28,474 bases of DNA from an uncultured Clostridium sp. (GCF_934754915.1 NZ_CAKVKB010000042.1:1-28474); one strand, 5' to 3'; counted from the first letter of the stretch, positions 1 through 8,762 are shown. The notes: generated by a model not told the origin, from the sequence alone. Program-made: numbers and translations.

Positions 1-3000
1 AAATAATAATACAATAAATGAAATGTCAAAACAGCTTGGTGGATTAAGAACAGCAGTAAGTTATTTTGAAAAAGAAGAAGAATGCTTTAATAATAAATAC
101 AATGAAAAATTAATTAGAAATATCGAAGGCTATTTTAATGAAAGTGATATTCTTTTAATTGGTAAAAAAATAAATGATTATGGAACAAAGTTAGATGCTG
201 ATAGAAAATCTTTAAATGAAAATATATATAAATTTAAGGATTCACTTAAAAGCCTTATAAGTGAAAAGGATTCATTAGTAGATAAGAATGCTCAGATTGA
301 AAAAGATATTGAATACAAAGAAGACATTTTAAAAAGCCATGATGAAAATATAAGTGAGAGAAAAGAAATAATAAAATATGTTGATTTAGATGAATCATAT
401 GTATTTGATACAGATAAAATAATAGAGCTTTTCTATAGAAAAATTGAATATTTAAGAGATGATGAAAAGAAACTTTCCATTGTTTATGAGAAGAAGAATG
501 AAGAAGTTATAAAGCTTGAAAGCGGCAGAGTTTTAGAATTACCAAAAGATGTAGAGAAAGAACTTAAAAAACGTGATATAGATATTATTTTTGGTATGGA
601 CTGGATTAAAAATAATAGTTACAGTGATGAAGAAAATAAAAAATTCATAAAAAACAATCCCTTTATTCCATATTCACTTATTATGGAAGACGATGATATA
701 AAAATATTAAAGGAAAATCCTATAAACTGTTATACTTCATCACCTATATCTATAGTAAAAAGAGAAAATCTTATTAATAATATTGATAATGATGAAAGCA
801 GTATTCTTAATATGGGAAATGTTGATTTTATAATATCATTTAACAATAGACTTCTTAATGAAGATGAACTCTTAAAGATAATTGATGATAAGAAAAATGA
901 GCTTTCAAAAATAAAAAATGATATTGAAGCAAAGATAGAATCAATAAGATTTTATGAAATTAAAAAGAATACTATTGAGAAATCAGATATTACTCTAGAA
1001 AAGTACAATAATCTTAAAGAGACTATAGAGAGCCTTAAAGGTGACCTTGAAAATATAAAATCTTCTCTCATAAAATGCGAAAAATGTATACAGAATACTA
1101 ATGCAGATATTAATACTGCTGAAAATAACATAAAGTGTATAGATAAAGAAATAGACATAACTAAGGATAAATATGATTCATATAATAATTTAATTGATTC
1201 ATATAATAAGTATAAAGAAGATAAAGATAAACTTCAAAAGGTAGAAGAAATTATATTATCCTGTAAAAATGCTATAAAAGAATTAAGAAAAAATAAAGCC
1301 CATAATGAATTAACTCTTAGTGAATGTGAAGAAAAAATATTGTTTTACAGAGATAAGATTAAAGAAATAAGCAGTGCTGTTTCAGTTTATAATATGTATG
1401 ACAGCGGCAATTTAATAGAAAAAGATTCTGAAGATTTAATGGCAGAATTTAAAGCTCTTACAAAAAGAATTTCTGAATCAGAAAATGATTTAAAAGAAAA
1501 AATTGAGTCATGTAATAAAAAATATAAAGAAATAGAAGCTGAACTTATTGAAAAATCAAAGAAGTATAATTTGATTGATTCTGAATATATGGCTGTATCT
1601 TATGATATTTACAAAGAAAATGAAGCTGAAGATAATCTTGAGAAAACTGAAAGATTAATAAGGCAGCTTAATGATGAAACTGGTTCACTAAAAGGAGAAC
1701 TTAAATTTATAGAAAGTACATTGTCAAAGGATTATAAAGATTTGAAAGATATTTCAGGTTATGATAAGCCAAAAGACAGAAGTCTGATTTTTAATAAGAA
1801 CTATAAAGAAGAAAAGGCTGAAATAGATATAAAAATTAAAGAAAACAAAGAAAAATTCTTAAAAGTTAATTCTGATATATCAAAAGTAGAAAATTCATTA
1901 AGCAGTGTAAATGAATATGGTAATATTCCTATTAAAGAAAAAATTGAAATATCTATCAACATTGATGATTTAGATGAGGTTTTAGGAAAAGCAAAAAGAG
2001 ATATTTCAAATTTAAAAAGTGATGAAGGTAAAAATGAAAATAGTCTTCAAAGGTCAGTTTACAGAATTCAATCTAATGATGAATTTAAAGATGAATCTTT
2101 CTTTAAGGAACCTATAGAAACACTTTTAAGTTTAGTTTCAAAACCTCATGAATTTAATGACCAGCTTAATATGATTAATGAATCATATTATAAACTTATG
2201 GAAAAATTAAGCTGTGATATTAACCTTATTGAAGAAGAACAGAATAATATATTAGGAAATCTTCTTGATTATATAGAGATAATACATGACAATATTTCAA
2301 AAATAGACAATAATTCAAGTATAAACATAAAAGACAGAAGAATAAAAATGCTCAATATAATTGTGCCTGAATGGAGTGTAAATGAGGATATTTATAAGGT
2401 AAAGCTCAAAAATTATATTGAGCAGTTAAGAAACCAATGTATAGTAACTCTTGAAAACAATGAAAGCATTGAAGAAATAATAAGTAATACCATAAATACA
2501 TCAAAGCTTTATGATGAAGTTGTATCTTTATCATCAATTAATATAAAACTATATAAAATTGAAGAGGATAAGCAGCGACAGATAAGCTGGAATGAAGTAT
2601 CTTCAAATTCAGGGGGAGAAGGGTTCCTTTCAGCATTTGTAATATTGTCAAGTCTTCTTTCATATATGAGAAAAGATGAAAATGATATTTTTTTGAGGAA
2701 AGAAGAAGGAAAGGTATTAATTATGGATAATCCATTTGCACAGACTAATGCTGCACATCTTTTAAAGCCACTTATGGATGTGGCAAAGAAAAGCAACACA
2801 CAGCTTATATGTTTAACTGGTCTTGGCGGTGATTCAATTTACAATAGATTTGATAATATATATGTATTAAAACTTATTTCTTCAAAAATAAAAACAGGAA
2901 TAAAGTATTTAAAATCTGAACACGCAAAAGGAGAAGAAGATAACAAAGAAAGTTTTCAGATAATAGATTCAGCAAGATTTAAAATAGAAGAAACAGAACA

Positions 3001-3016
3001 AACAAGATTATTTTAA
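1..3016 (+). CDS. SMC/SbcC-like coiled-coil ATPase, C-terminal part (5' truncated by window edge)
   Basis: The reading frame is open back to the first base. The first ATG (base 23) has no ribosome binding site, so the gene almost certainly starts upstream. No Walker A motif is visible. Numbering from that ATG, residues 1-170 are coiled coil, about 170-290 look globular (hinge-like), about 290-850 are again long Glu/Lys/Asp/Ile heptads, and the C-terminus is an ABC-type head. The head has a signature SGGEGFLSAF near residue 862 and a Walker B-like strand VLIMDNPFAQ near 897, then a segment LICLTGLGG. In most SMC/Rad50 proteins Walker B ends in Asp-Glu; here it reads Asp-Asn. The family resembles SbcC/MukB-like Walker B proteins, which act on DNA ends or chromosome structure. 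Matching coil arms around a hinge would imply several hundred residues missing to the left. Specific function not recognised. Confidence 0.8.
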   Translation, partial: NNNTINEMSKQLGGLRTAVSYFEKEEECFNNKYNEKLIRNIEGYFNESDILLIGKKINDYGTKLDADRKSLNENIYKFKDSLKSLISEKDSLVDKNAQIEKDIEYKEDILKSHDENISERKEIIKYVDLDESYVFDTDKIIELFYRKIEYLRDDEKKLSIVYEKKNEEVIKLESGRVLELPKDVEKELKKRDIDIIFGMDWIKNNSYSDEENKKFIKNNPFIPYSLIMEDDDIKILKENPINCYTSSPISIVKRENLINNIDNDESSILNMGNVDFIISFNNRLLNEDELLKIIDDKKNELSKIKNDIEAKIESIRFYEIKKNTIEKSDITLEKYNNLKETIESLKGDLENIKSSLIKCEKCIQNTNADINTAENNIKCIDKEIDITKDKYDSYNNLIDSYNKYKEDKDKLQKVEEIILSCKNAIKELRKNKAHNELTLSECEEKILFYRDKIKEISSAVSVYNMYDSGNLIEKDSEDLMAEFKALTKRISESENDLKEKIESCNKKYKEIEAELIEKSKKYNLIDSEYMAVSYDIYKENEAEDNLEKTERLIRQLNDETGSLKGELKFIESTLSKDYKDLKDISGYDKPKDRSLIFNKNYKEEKAEIDIKIKENKEKFLKVNSDISKVENSLSSVNEYGNIPIKEKIEISINIDDLDEVLGKAKRDISNLKSDEGKNENSLQRSVYRIQSNDEFKDESFFKEPIETLLSLVSKPHEFNDQLNMINESYYKLMEKLSCDINLIEEEQNNILGNLLDYIEIIHDNISKIDNNSSINIKDRRIKMLNIIVPEWSVNEDIYKVKLKNYIEQLRNQCIVTLENNESIEEIISNTINTSKLYDEVVSLSSINIKLYKIEEDKQRQISWNEVSSNSGGEGFLSAFVILSSLLSYMRKDENDIFLRKEEGKVLIMDNPFAQTNAAHLLKPLMDVAKKSNTQLICLTGLGGDSIYNRFDNIYVLKLISSKIKTGIKYLKSEHAKGEEDNKESFQIIDSARFKIEETEQTRLF

Positions 3017-3054
3017 ACAAGAAAATATTATTTAGCAAAAATGTAATATAATTA

Positions 3055-3106
3055 AAACTCCGTATTTTTCAACAATTTAGTTTTATGGAAAATATGGAGT
3101 TAATTT
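3055..3106 (+). terminator. Rho-independent-like terminator after the SMC-like gene
   Basis: Arms AACTCCGTATTTTTC and GAAAATATGGAGTT pair with one G-U and one bulge around a loop of about 16 bases, followed by a short T-rich run (AATTTT). The T tract is modest, so strength is uncertain. It lies 40 bases past the stop codon and separates the ATPase gene from the next operon. Confidence 0.55.
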
Positions 3107-3152
3107 TATATACTTTTAATTAGGAATTAAATATATATATATATTTGTATTA

Positions 3153-3174
3153 ATGTTATATTTTATGATAACAT
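3153..3174. promoter_or_regulatory. Inverted repeat upstream of the ATP-grasp operon
   Basis: Perfect 7-bp arms ATGTTAT and ATAACAT flank an 8-base spacer, about 70 bases before the first gene of the four-gene unit. It could be an operator or a leader hairpin. In such A+T-rich DNA a 7-bp dyad can also arise by chance. I could not place a convincing -35/-10 pair around it. Confidence 0.25.
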
Positions 3175-3245
3175 AATTAAAAGAGACTAATTAATCAAGA
3201 ATTTTATTAAATACATATTTACTATGAATAATAAGGTGGATGTAT

Positions 3246-3629
3246 ATGGAATTTTACATTTATAGAACTTATGATGACTGGTATAATGATAAGTCATTTG
3301 AAATTATTGAAGGAAACATATCTATTTTATATAATGGACTCATTGCTGTAGATACATTAATAGAGAATAAGAATTACAGGCAGATTTTTTCACCTAAAAA
3401 TAATTTTGCGCTTGTAGGAAAATCACAGTATGGATTAATGGGATATCCAAGAGAAATTAATATATATGCTGATTCAAAATCATGGCAGAAATCATCTCCT
3501 GATATAGTATTTAATGGTGAAGTATGCGAAAGTGAATGCAGTGATAATTACTTTGTATTTGTGAATGAGGATGGATTTAAACACTACATTTCCCTTAATG
3601 GGATTTTTTCAGTTGTTTATGAAAGGTAA
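3246..3629 (+). CDS. Hypothetical protein, first gene of the ATP-grasp operon
   Basis: 127 residues from the ATG at 3246. An ATG at 3240 sits directly against the AAGGTGG ribosome binding site, while 3246 has a spacing of about 7, so the later start is preferred. No signal peptide or membrane segment is visible. The sequence is rich in aromatic residues and alternating beta-type stretches (MEFYIYRTYDDWYND at the start, YFVFVNEDG near the end), suggesting a small soluble beta-rich protein. I do not recognise a family. It is followed after 5 bases by the next gene and is probably cotranscribed and translationally coupled with the lipoprotein and tandem ATP-grasp ligase, so a role as accessory or partner of that ligase is the simplest inference. 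Confidence 0.7.
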   Translation: MEFYIYRTYDDWYNDKSFEIIEGNISILYNGLIAVDTLIENKNYRQIFSPKNNFALVGKSQYGLMGYPREINIYADSKSWQKSSPDIVFNGEVCESECSDNYFVFVNEDGFKHYISLNGIFSVVYER

Positions 3630-3634
3630 GAGAT

Positions 3635-4261
3635 ATGAATTTAAAAGATGTGGATTTTCGAGAATTATATAGAGTCTGGAAATATGGATTAAAGGAATTC
3701 AGATGTTTTTTTAGGAGCACTCCTTTTGTATCTCTCCAGGTTTATGATGACTTTGTTTTAGATGAGATAAAATCTGATGTCAATGAAGATTTATTGAAAA
3801 AATTACTTGTAAAAATAAATGAAGGGGATTTTTGTATAGTAGATCTTTCTTTTGATACAATTATGAATCTGGCTTTATTATTAAATAATGAATATGGAAT
3901 TAAGCCTGTATTAAATGTAAATCAGGTATTTAATGAATATGGAATTGTGGGAGATAAGGAAGATATAAGCAGACTGGTTTATACTTCAATGAAATTGAAA
4001 AAAATCAAGAGTGATAAATTTATTATGTTTTTTAATTATGACAGATATAATGATGATTTTGATTTAAGCAAAATTTATGATAAGCTGAATAACCAGTATT
4101 TAATAGGTGATGAAGATTTTCCACAAAAGGATTTTTTGAAAAAATTAGGATATAATAAAATATCTGTTTTTACTAATACAAATATAAAAAATGATTTAAA
4201 AGAACAAATTGATTTTATTAAGAATGCAGTTGAAGTAGAAATAATAAAGGTGGAAATATAA
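3635..4261 (+). CDS. Hypothetical protein, second gene of the ATP-grasp operon
   Basis: 208 residues. The start codon lies 5 bases after the upstream stop, and its ribosome binding site overlaps the end of that gene, which suggests translational coupling. The stop TAA at 4259-4261 abuts the GTG start of the lipoprotein gene. No signal peptide or membrane span is apparent. The pattern is alternating alpha/beta, with hydrophobic strands such as FCIVDLSF and KFIMFFNYDRY and a helix rich in Leu and Asn in the middle. No nucleotide-binding loop or metal motif is evident and I do not recognise the family. Strict packing between its neighbours argues for a dedicated role with the ATP-grasp ligase rather than a chance passenger. 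Confidence 0.7.
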   Translation: MNLKDVDFRELYRVWKYGLKEFRCFFRSTPFVSLQVYDDFVLDEIKSDVNEDLLKKLLVKINEGDFCIVDLSFDTIMNLALLLNNEYGIKPVLNVNQVFNEYGIVGDKEDISRLVYTSMKLKKIKSDKFIMFFNYDRYNDDFDLSKIYDKLNNQYLIGDEDFPQKDFLKKLGYNKISVFTNTNIKNDLKEQIDFIKNAVEVEIIKVEI

Positions 4262-4672
4262 GTGAAAAATATTAACGAACTTTTAAAAGGCAATAAGAAA
4301 AAAGCATTATCTATAGCAGTAGCAGCAGTATTTACTACTGGATTTGGAGGAATTGTTACTGGATGCAACTACAAAGATTCTCAAAACCAGGAAGAACAGG
4401 ACGATGATGATGAAAACACTTCTTCTGGAGGAGGTCATTATTTTCATGGAGCAGGATATTCAGGAATATCTGGTGATTCTGATTCAAGCAGTAATTCAAG
4501 TTCTGATAGCGATTCAAATTCAGTTTCTGATTCTTCATCATCTTCAGAATCAGGAAGCAGTATAGAGTCAGGAAGTAGTACAAGTGAAGGCGGGAAATCA
4601 TCAGGTGGTGAATCATCTTCTGGAAAATCATCAGGATATTCTGGAGCAAAAGGCGGAAGTGCTTCTAGTTAG
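4262..4672 (+). CDS. Ser/Gly-rich lipoprotein preceding the ATP-grasp ligase (YgiB/YjfM-like in position)
   Basis: 136 residues from a GTG start with AAGGTGG 8 bases upstream. A basic N-terminus (KGNKKK) leads into a hydrophobic segment at about residues 15-34 that ends in a lipobox-like V-T-G-C with Cys35, so the mature protein should be lipid-anchored outside the membrane. After an acidic stretch (QDDDDEN-like, about 45-52), the remaining 80 residues are almost entirely Ser, Gly, Asp and Glu and end in SGAKGGSASS, a disordered tail. In E. coli, DUF1190 proteins YgiB and YjfM have the same plan (lipobox, low-complexity tail) and sit directly upstream of ATP-grasp proteins YgiC and YjfC. The resemblance here is in architecture and gene order, not a clear alignment. 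The tail is a candidate substrate for the downstream ligase. Confidence 0.75.
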   Translation: MKNINELLKGNKKKALSIAVAAVFTTGFGGIVTGCNYKDSQNQEEQDDDDENTSSGGGHYFHGAGYSGISGDSDSSSNSSSDSDSNSVSDSSSSSESGSSIESGSSTSEGGKSSGGESSSGKSSGYSGAKGGSASS

Positions 4673-4687
4673 ATGGGAGATTTAATT

Positions 4688-7168
4688 ATGAAGAATATAA
4701 AAAATTATACTGAACATGTATTATTTGATAATTATATGGTGAGTTCATGTGATGAAGAATATATTCATTCACAGATTCCTTTTTATATTGAAAAAGATAT
4801 ATTTGATAAATTTATTTATTATGGAGAATTGATAAATAAACTTTCTTTGAGAATTCTTCATAGTATAAATGATTCTCATAAAGAGCTTCTTAATTACTTT
4901 GAAGACTTTCAATTTAAAGATAAGATATTTCAATTGAAATGTCCTCTTTCACCAATGTATTGGACTAGATATGATACTTTTATTGAAGAACATAACGGCA
5001 ATATTAAATTTTCTGAGTTTAATTATGATAAACCATGCGGCCAGAAAGAAATTGATCTTGGAGGTCAGTTAAACTTTAAAGGAAATGTAAATAAGGGATT
5101 TTGTGATAAATTAAAAAGAGGACTGTTATCCATAGCAAAGGATTTTTGCAAAGATGAATCTAAAGTAAATGTAGGTTTTTTAATGGATCCATGTCATTAT
5201 GAAGAATTTCATCACAGTAATTATTTTAAACATATTTTTAAAGATACAAATATTAATATAATTCAGGTGGGACCCAATAATTTAAGTGTTACTGAGAATG
5301 AAGTTTATGCTTATTCAAAAGTAAAATTAAAAATTATATTAAGGTTATTTCCAACTGAATTTTTTTATGAAGTAAACAATATAGAAGAAATTTTAGATGT
5401 TTTTGACAAGGAAAATGTTGTTATAATAAATGATCCAAGAGTTATTGCAATTCAGGCAAAAGGTTTTTTTGCTTATCTTTGGGATTTGGTTAAAAATAAT
5501 AGCAGGTTAATATCAAATGAAGAAAAAGAAGCAATAAAGGAATGTATTCCATACACTGAACTTTTTCATGAGGAAAAAGTTCAAGACATTATTAAAAATA
5601 AGAATGAAATTGTTATAAAGTCATCCCTTGGACGATATAGTCAGGAAGTTTATATTGGCGTAAACTATAGTGAGAAAGAATGGAAAGAACAAATTGAAAA
5701 AGTATTAAAAAGTGATAAAATTCATATAATCCAGAAATTGATACATATGAGACTGGATTATACATATGCTCCAGATATAAATGGAATGAATATACCTAAT
5801 CTGGTATATGGAAACTTCGGCACTTATATTATGAAAGATCATGTGGCTGGATTTTTGGTAAGATGGGGAAAAAGTCTTCTTACAGATGATTATGATACAT
5901 GGATGAATCCTATAGGCACAGATGATTTCCCAATTAAATTAGAGAAATTTCGCATAAAAGACAGAAATGAAACATATGAAAATTTAAGTGAAAAACTTGC
6001 TTTTCAATATGGTTTTACTGGAGAGTATACCAATATAAATGAATCAATATCATTAGATGTATTATCTATAAATAAAACACTTTTTGAAGAAATTATATAT
6101 GCAGGTGAAAAATTCTGCAGTATTTTAAATAAAATTTATAAAAAAATTCAATCTAGCATGGATATTTTTGGACCAGTATTAGGCATACCTTCAGAACTAT
6201 ATAAAATAGTTGAAAATACAACTGTAAATCAGCTCTGTGCTTTAGGAAGAATTGATTTTTGTGTTGATAATTCTGGAGATTTAAAGATACTTGAATTTAA
6301 TTCTGAAACACCAGCAGGACTGGTTGAAGCATTAGGAATAGCACCATTAATAAGCAAAGAATATTCTCTTTCTTATAAAAATCCTAATGAGCATTTAAGA
6401 GAAAAAATAACGGATGTCTTAAAGAATATTATTAATGATATTGAGAAAAAGAAAAGAGTCTATAATATAGCAGTAGTAACATGCTGGTATTATGAAGATA
6501 TATATAATACAGGCGTGATTTCAGATATATTAAAGGAACTTGGAACATATAATATTATTTTTGGAAATGTGTATGATTTAAAATCAGAAAATAATGATAT
6601 ATATTTATATGGACAAAAAATAGATGCTATATATAGGTATTATCCTTTAGACTGGTTTTATTATGAAGAGGAAATGAGAAATCTCATAGAGCCTTTAAGT
6701 AAAGGTGATTATCTTATTAATCCTGGACACACTATAATAACTCAATCAAAAGTTATATCAGCCCTCCTTTATGAACTTATTGGAAAGGGTGTTATTTCAC
6801 ATGAAGATGAAGAGTTTATATTAAAATACATTCCTTATACTACAATGGAAAAGGATAGTACATTATCACCTGATTATTTAATTAAGCCATATTTAGGACG
6901 TGAAGGACAGAATATAAGATTGAATTATGAAAAAAGAGCAGAGTCCAAGGATATTGAATGTGAAAGAGAAGAAATATATCAAAATCGTGTAAATATAAGG
7001 CCTTTTAAAGAAAAAGCATATTCTACAACAGGCTGTGAAGAAAAATTTATGTTTCCTATTATAGGAGCGTATATTACAGGAGATAAATTTGCAGGAATTT
7101 ATTCTAGAATGGGTAATATCATTACTGATAAAAATGCAGTATATATTACAACATGTATCTGCAATTAA
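4688..7168 (+). CDS. Tandem glutathionylspermidine-synthetase-like ATP-grasp ligase (two YgiC-type units)
   Basis: 826 residues from the ATG at 4688, which has GGGAGA 7 bases upstream; an ATG at 4673 lies before that site and is rejected. About twice the length of E. coli YgiC or YjfC. The C-terminal half (about 415-826) follows the family along its length: LGRIDFCVD then ILEFNSETPAGLVEA (family R-x-D and E-x-N-x-x-T-P), IDAIYRYYPLDWF, a KPYLGREGQN loop, and the end segment GAYITGDKFAGIYSRMGN. The N-terminal half repeats the plan with RYDTFIEEHNG, FSEFNYDKP, ILRLFPTEFF, VIKSSLGRYSQEV and FGTYIMKDHVAGFLVRWG. There the GREG-type loop is GRYSQE. Family members use ATP to form an amide bond between a peptide carboxylate and an amine such as spermidine. 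Cytoplasmic by absence of a signal. Last gene of the four-gene unit. Confidence 0.85.
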   Translation: MKNIKNYTEHVLFDNYMVSSCDEEYIHSQIPFYIEKDIFDKFIYYGELINKLSLRILHSINDSHKELLNYFEDFQFKDKIFQLKCPLSPMYWTRYDTFIEEHNGNIKFSEFNYDKPCGQKEIDLGGQLNFKGNVNKGFCDKLKRGLLSIAKDFCKDESKVNVGFLMDPCHYEEFHHSNYFKHIFKDTNINIIQVGPNNLSVTENEVYAYSKVKLKIILRLFPTEFFYEVNNIEEILDVFDKENVVIINDPRVIAIQAKGFFAYLWDLVKNNSRLISNEEKEAIKECIPYTELFHEEKVQDIIKNKNEIVIKSSLGRYSQEVYIGVNYSEKEWKEQIEKVLKSDKIHIIQKLIHMRLDYTYAPDINGMNIPNLVYGNFGTYIMKDHVAGFLVRWGKSLLTDDYDTWMNPIGTDDFPIKLEKFRIKDRNETYENLSEKLAFQYGFTGEYTNINESISLDVLSINKTLFEEIIYAGEKFCSILNKIYKKIQSSMDIFGPVLGIPSELYKIVENTTVNQLCALGRIDFCVDNSGDLKILEFNSETPAGLVEALGIAPLISKEYSLSYKNPNEHLREKITDVLKNIINDIEKKKRVYNIAVVTCWYYEDIYNTGVISDILKELGTYNIIFGNVYDLKSENNDIYLYGQKIDAIYRYYPLDWFYYEEEMRNLIEPLSKGDYLINPGHTIITQSKVISALLYELIGKGVISHEDEEFILKYIPYTTMEKDSTLSPDYLIKPYLGREGQNIRLNYEKRAESKDIECEREEIYQNRVNIRPFKEKAYSTTGCEEKFMFPIIGAYITGDKFAGIYSRMGNIITDKNAVYITTCICN

Positions 7169-7281
7169 TAACATACAAATCAATGAATTTATATTATTGT
7201 TTTATTGTTGAAATATGTGAATATTGCAAATATAATTTTATTTGTAAAGAATCACTATTAAAAAAGGAAGCAGGTAGAAGA

Positions 7282-7806
7282 ATGAAGGGACTTATACATA
7301 TTTATTGTGGAGATGGAAAAGGAAAGACAACAGCAGCTACAGGGCTTGCAGTCAGAGGAGCAGGACATCATATGAAGGTTATCTTTGTTCAATTTATGAA
7401 AGATGGAACATCAAGTGAACTGGAAATATTGGAAAATGTAAATGAAATTGATGTTATGGTATGCAGAAAACATTTTGGTTTCTCATGGACTATGGATGCT
7501 GAAACAAGAAAACTTGCAGAAAAAGAATATACAAAACTTTTTGATTTATCAATAGAAAAAGCAATTAGTGGTGATGCTGATATGATTATATTTGATGAAA
7601 TAATGTCTGCAATTTCATGTGAATTTCTTTCTGAAGAAAGTGTGTTTAAGTTTTTAAATAGTAAGCCTGAAAAACTAGAAGTTGTAATGACTGGAAGAAA
7701 TCCATCAAATATACTTATTGATAAAGCTGATTATGTATCAGAAATAAAAAAAGTTAAGCATCCCTTTGATAAAGGAATTGCTTCAAGAATTGGAATAGAA
7801 TATTAA
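7282..7806 (+). CDS. cobO: Cob(I)alamin adenosyltransferase, CobO/BtuR type
   Basis: 174 residues from the ATG at 7282, with AGGAAG about 11 bases upstream; the frame is open further back but that extension is unlike the family. Transfers the adenosyl group of ATP to the cobalt of reduced corrinoids to make adenosylcobalamin, in the cytoplasm. The N-terminal strand HIYCGDGKGKTTAATG carries the family P-loop (G10 to T17). VIFVQFMKDG, MIIFDEI (Walker B-like) and VVMTGRNP are the usual later motifs. No cobalamin riboswitch-like structure is seen upstream; the start lies only 113 bases after the ligase gene. A PrmA-like methyltransferase follows after 20 bases, so the two are probably cotranscribed. 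Length is close to the usual 170-200. Confidence 0.92.
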   Translation: MKGLIHIYCGDGKGKTTAATGLAVRGAGHHMKVIFVQFMKDGTSSELEILENVNEIDVMVCRKHFGFSWTMDAETRKLAEKEYTKLFDLSIEKAISGDADMIIFDEIMSAISCEFLSEESVFKFLNSKPEKLEVVMTGRNPSNILIDKADYVSEIKKVKHPFDKGIASRIGIEY

Positions 7807-7826
7807 TATTTTAGCGGGGTGGAATT

Positions 7827-8699
7827 ATGTTTGAAATATCATTTCCAGTAAAACATTCAGAAATAGATTCAGTCTTAAACAAACTCATAACTATAGGGCT
7901 GGATTCTACATATTATGATGCACCATATGAAGTTACGGTTGATTCTAATGGATATGGATTTTTTGAAAAAGAAAATGAAATTACAGAGCTTAAGGTATAT
8001 CCTTGTGAAAATGATGAAAAAACATGCCTTATGCATATTGAAAAAATCAAGGAATTGTTAGGAATAACAGACAAGATAAAACTTACAGAAATAAGAGAGG
8101 ATAACTGGCAGATGCCTTTTGAACCAGTTGACCTTCATAATGGCTGGATTATTGCTGAACCTTCTGCACATATAGAATTTGAAAAAGGAAAGATAAATTT
8201 TGAATCTCAAGGTTCATTTGGAACTGGACTTCATGAAACAACACAGGATTTTTTAAGATATATACTTGAAGAAAACTTTTCAGGATTAAAGGTTCTTGAT
8301 CTTGGTACTGGCTCGGGAATTTTAGCAATAGCTGCAGCAATAAGAAATGCAGAACATGTAACAGCTCTTGATATAAGAGATGTTACAGAAGAAGTTTTAT
8401 ACAATGCAGAACTTAATAATATAAAAAATATTGATGTAGTAATAAATGATGTTACAGATGGAAAATCAAAGATTAATGATAAATATGATGTAGTGTTCAT
8501 AAATATTGGTGGCGATGAAACTTTATCATGTATGGATCTTATTAATAGTTGTATAAAAGATAATGGAAGACTGTTTGTTTCAGGGCTTGTAGAATGGAGC
8601 AGTGAGCATATTTATAAAGAAATTGAAAAACAGGGATACAGTTTGATTAAAAAGACTAAAACCAATGAATGGGTCACTATGGTTCTTAGAAAAAATTAA
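7827..8699 (+). CDS. PrmA-like (ribosomal protein L11 methyltransferase family) SAM-dependent methyltransferase
   Basis: 290 residues, with GGGGTGG just upstream of the ATG. The N-terminal about 125 residues form a separate mixed alpha/beta domain, then come FGTGLHETT near 131 (PrmA family FGTG-x-H-x-TT), the SAM-binding loop LDLGTGSGILAIAAA near 157, an acidic strand end (ALDIRD) and NIGGDE, where PrmA proteins usually have an Asn-Ile-Leu motif. PrmA trimethylates ribosomal protein L11. This protein has the two-domain layout and length of PrmA but departs at several motifs. It is not next to dnaJ/dnaK or rsmE, where clostridial prmA commonly lies, so it may be a paralogue with another substrate. 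Follows cobO by 20 bases. Confidence 0.75.
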   Translation: MFEISFPVKHSEIDSVLNKLITIGLDSTYYDAPYEVTVDSNGYGFFEKENEITELKVYPCENDEKTCLMHIEKIKELLGITDKIKLTEIREDNWQMPFEPVDLHNGWIIAEPSAHIEFEKGKINFESQGSFGTGLHETTQDFLRYILEENFSGLKVLDLGTGSGILAIAAAIRNAEHVTALDIRDVTEEVLYNAELNNIKNIDVVINDVTDGKSKINDKYDVVFINIGGDETLSCMDLINSCIKDNGRLFVSGLVEWSSEHIYKEIEKQGYSLIKKTKTNEWVTMVLRKN

Positions 8700-8724
8700 T
8701 TATAAAATAATTTACAAAAGAAAA

Positions 8725-8750
8725 AATCGTAAAATTAAATTTTTATGATT
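8725..8750. promoter_or_regulatory. Inverted repeat just before the marR ribosome binding site
   Basis: Arms AATCGTAAAA and TTTTATGATT are inverted repeats with 9 of 10 positions matching, separated by 6 bases, and end directly against the GGAGG of the MarR gene. MarR proteins bind palindromes of this size and often repress their own gene, so an autoregulatory operator is the likely reading. In RNA the same dyad could hinder ribosome access. Confidence 0.45.
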
Positions 8751-8762
8751 GGAGGATTGTTT

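Noticed and set aside
4344..4649. Alternative open frames on both strands within the Ser/Gly-rich lipoprotein gene
   Set aside because: They are by-products of the repetitive Ser/Gly/Asp codons; they lack ribosome binding sites and have unnatural composition.
7169..7281. Possible cobalamin riboswitch before cobO
   Set aside because: The spacer is only 113 bases, A+T-rich, and shows none of the conserved B12-box wording.
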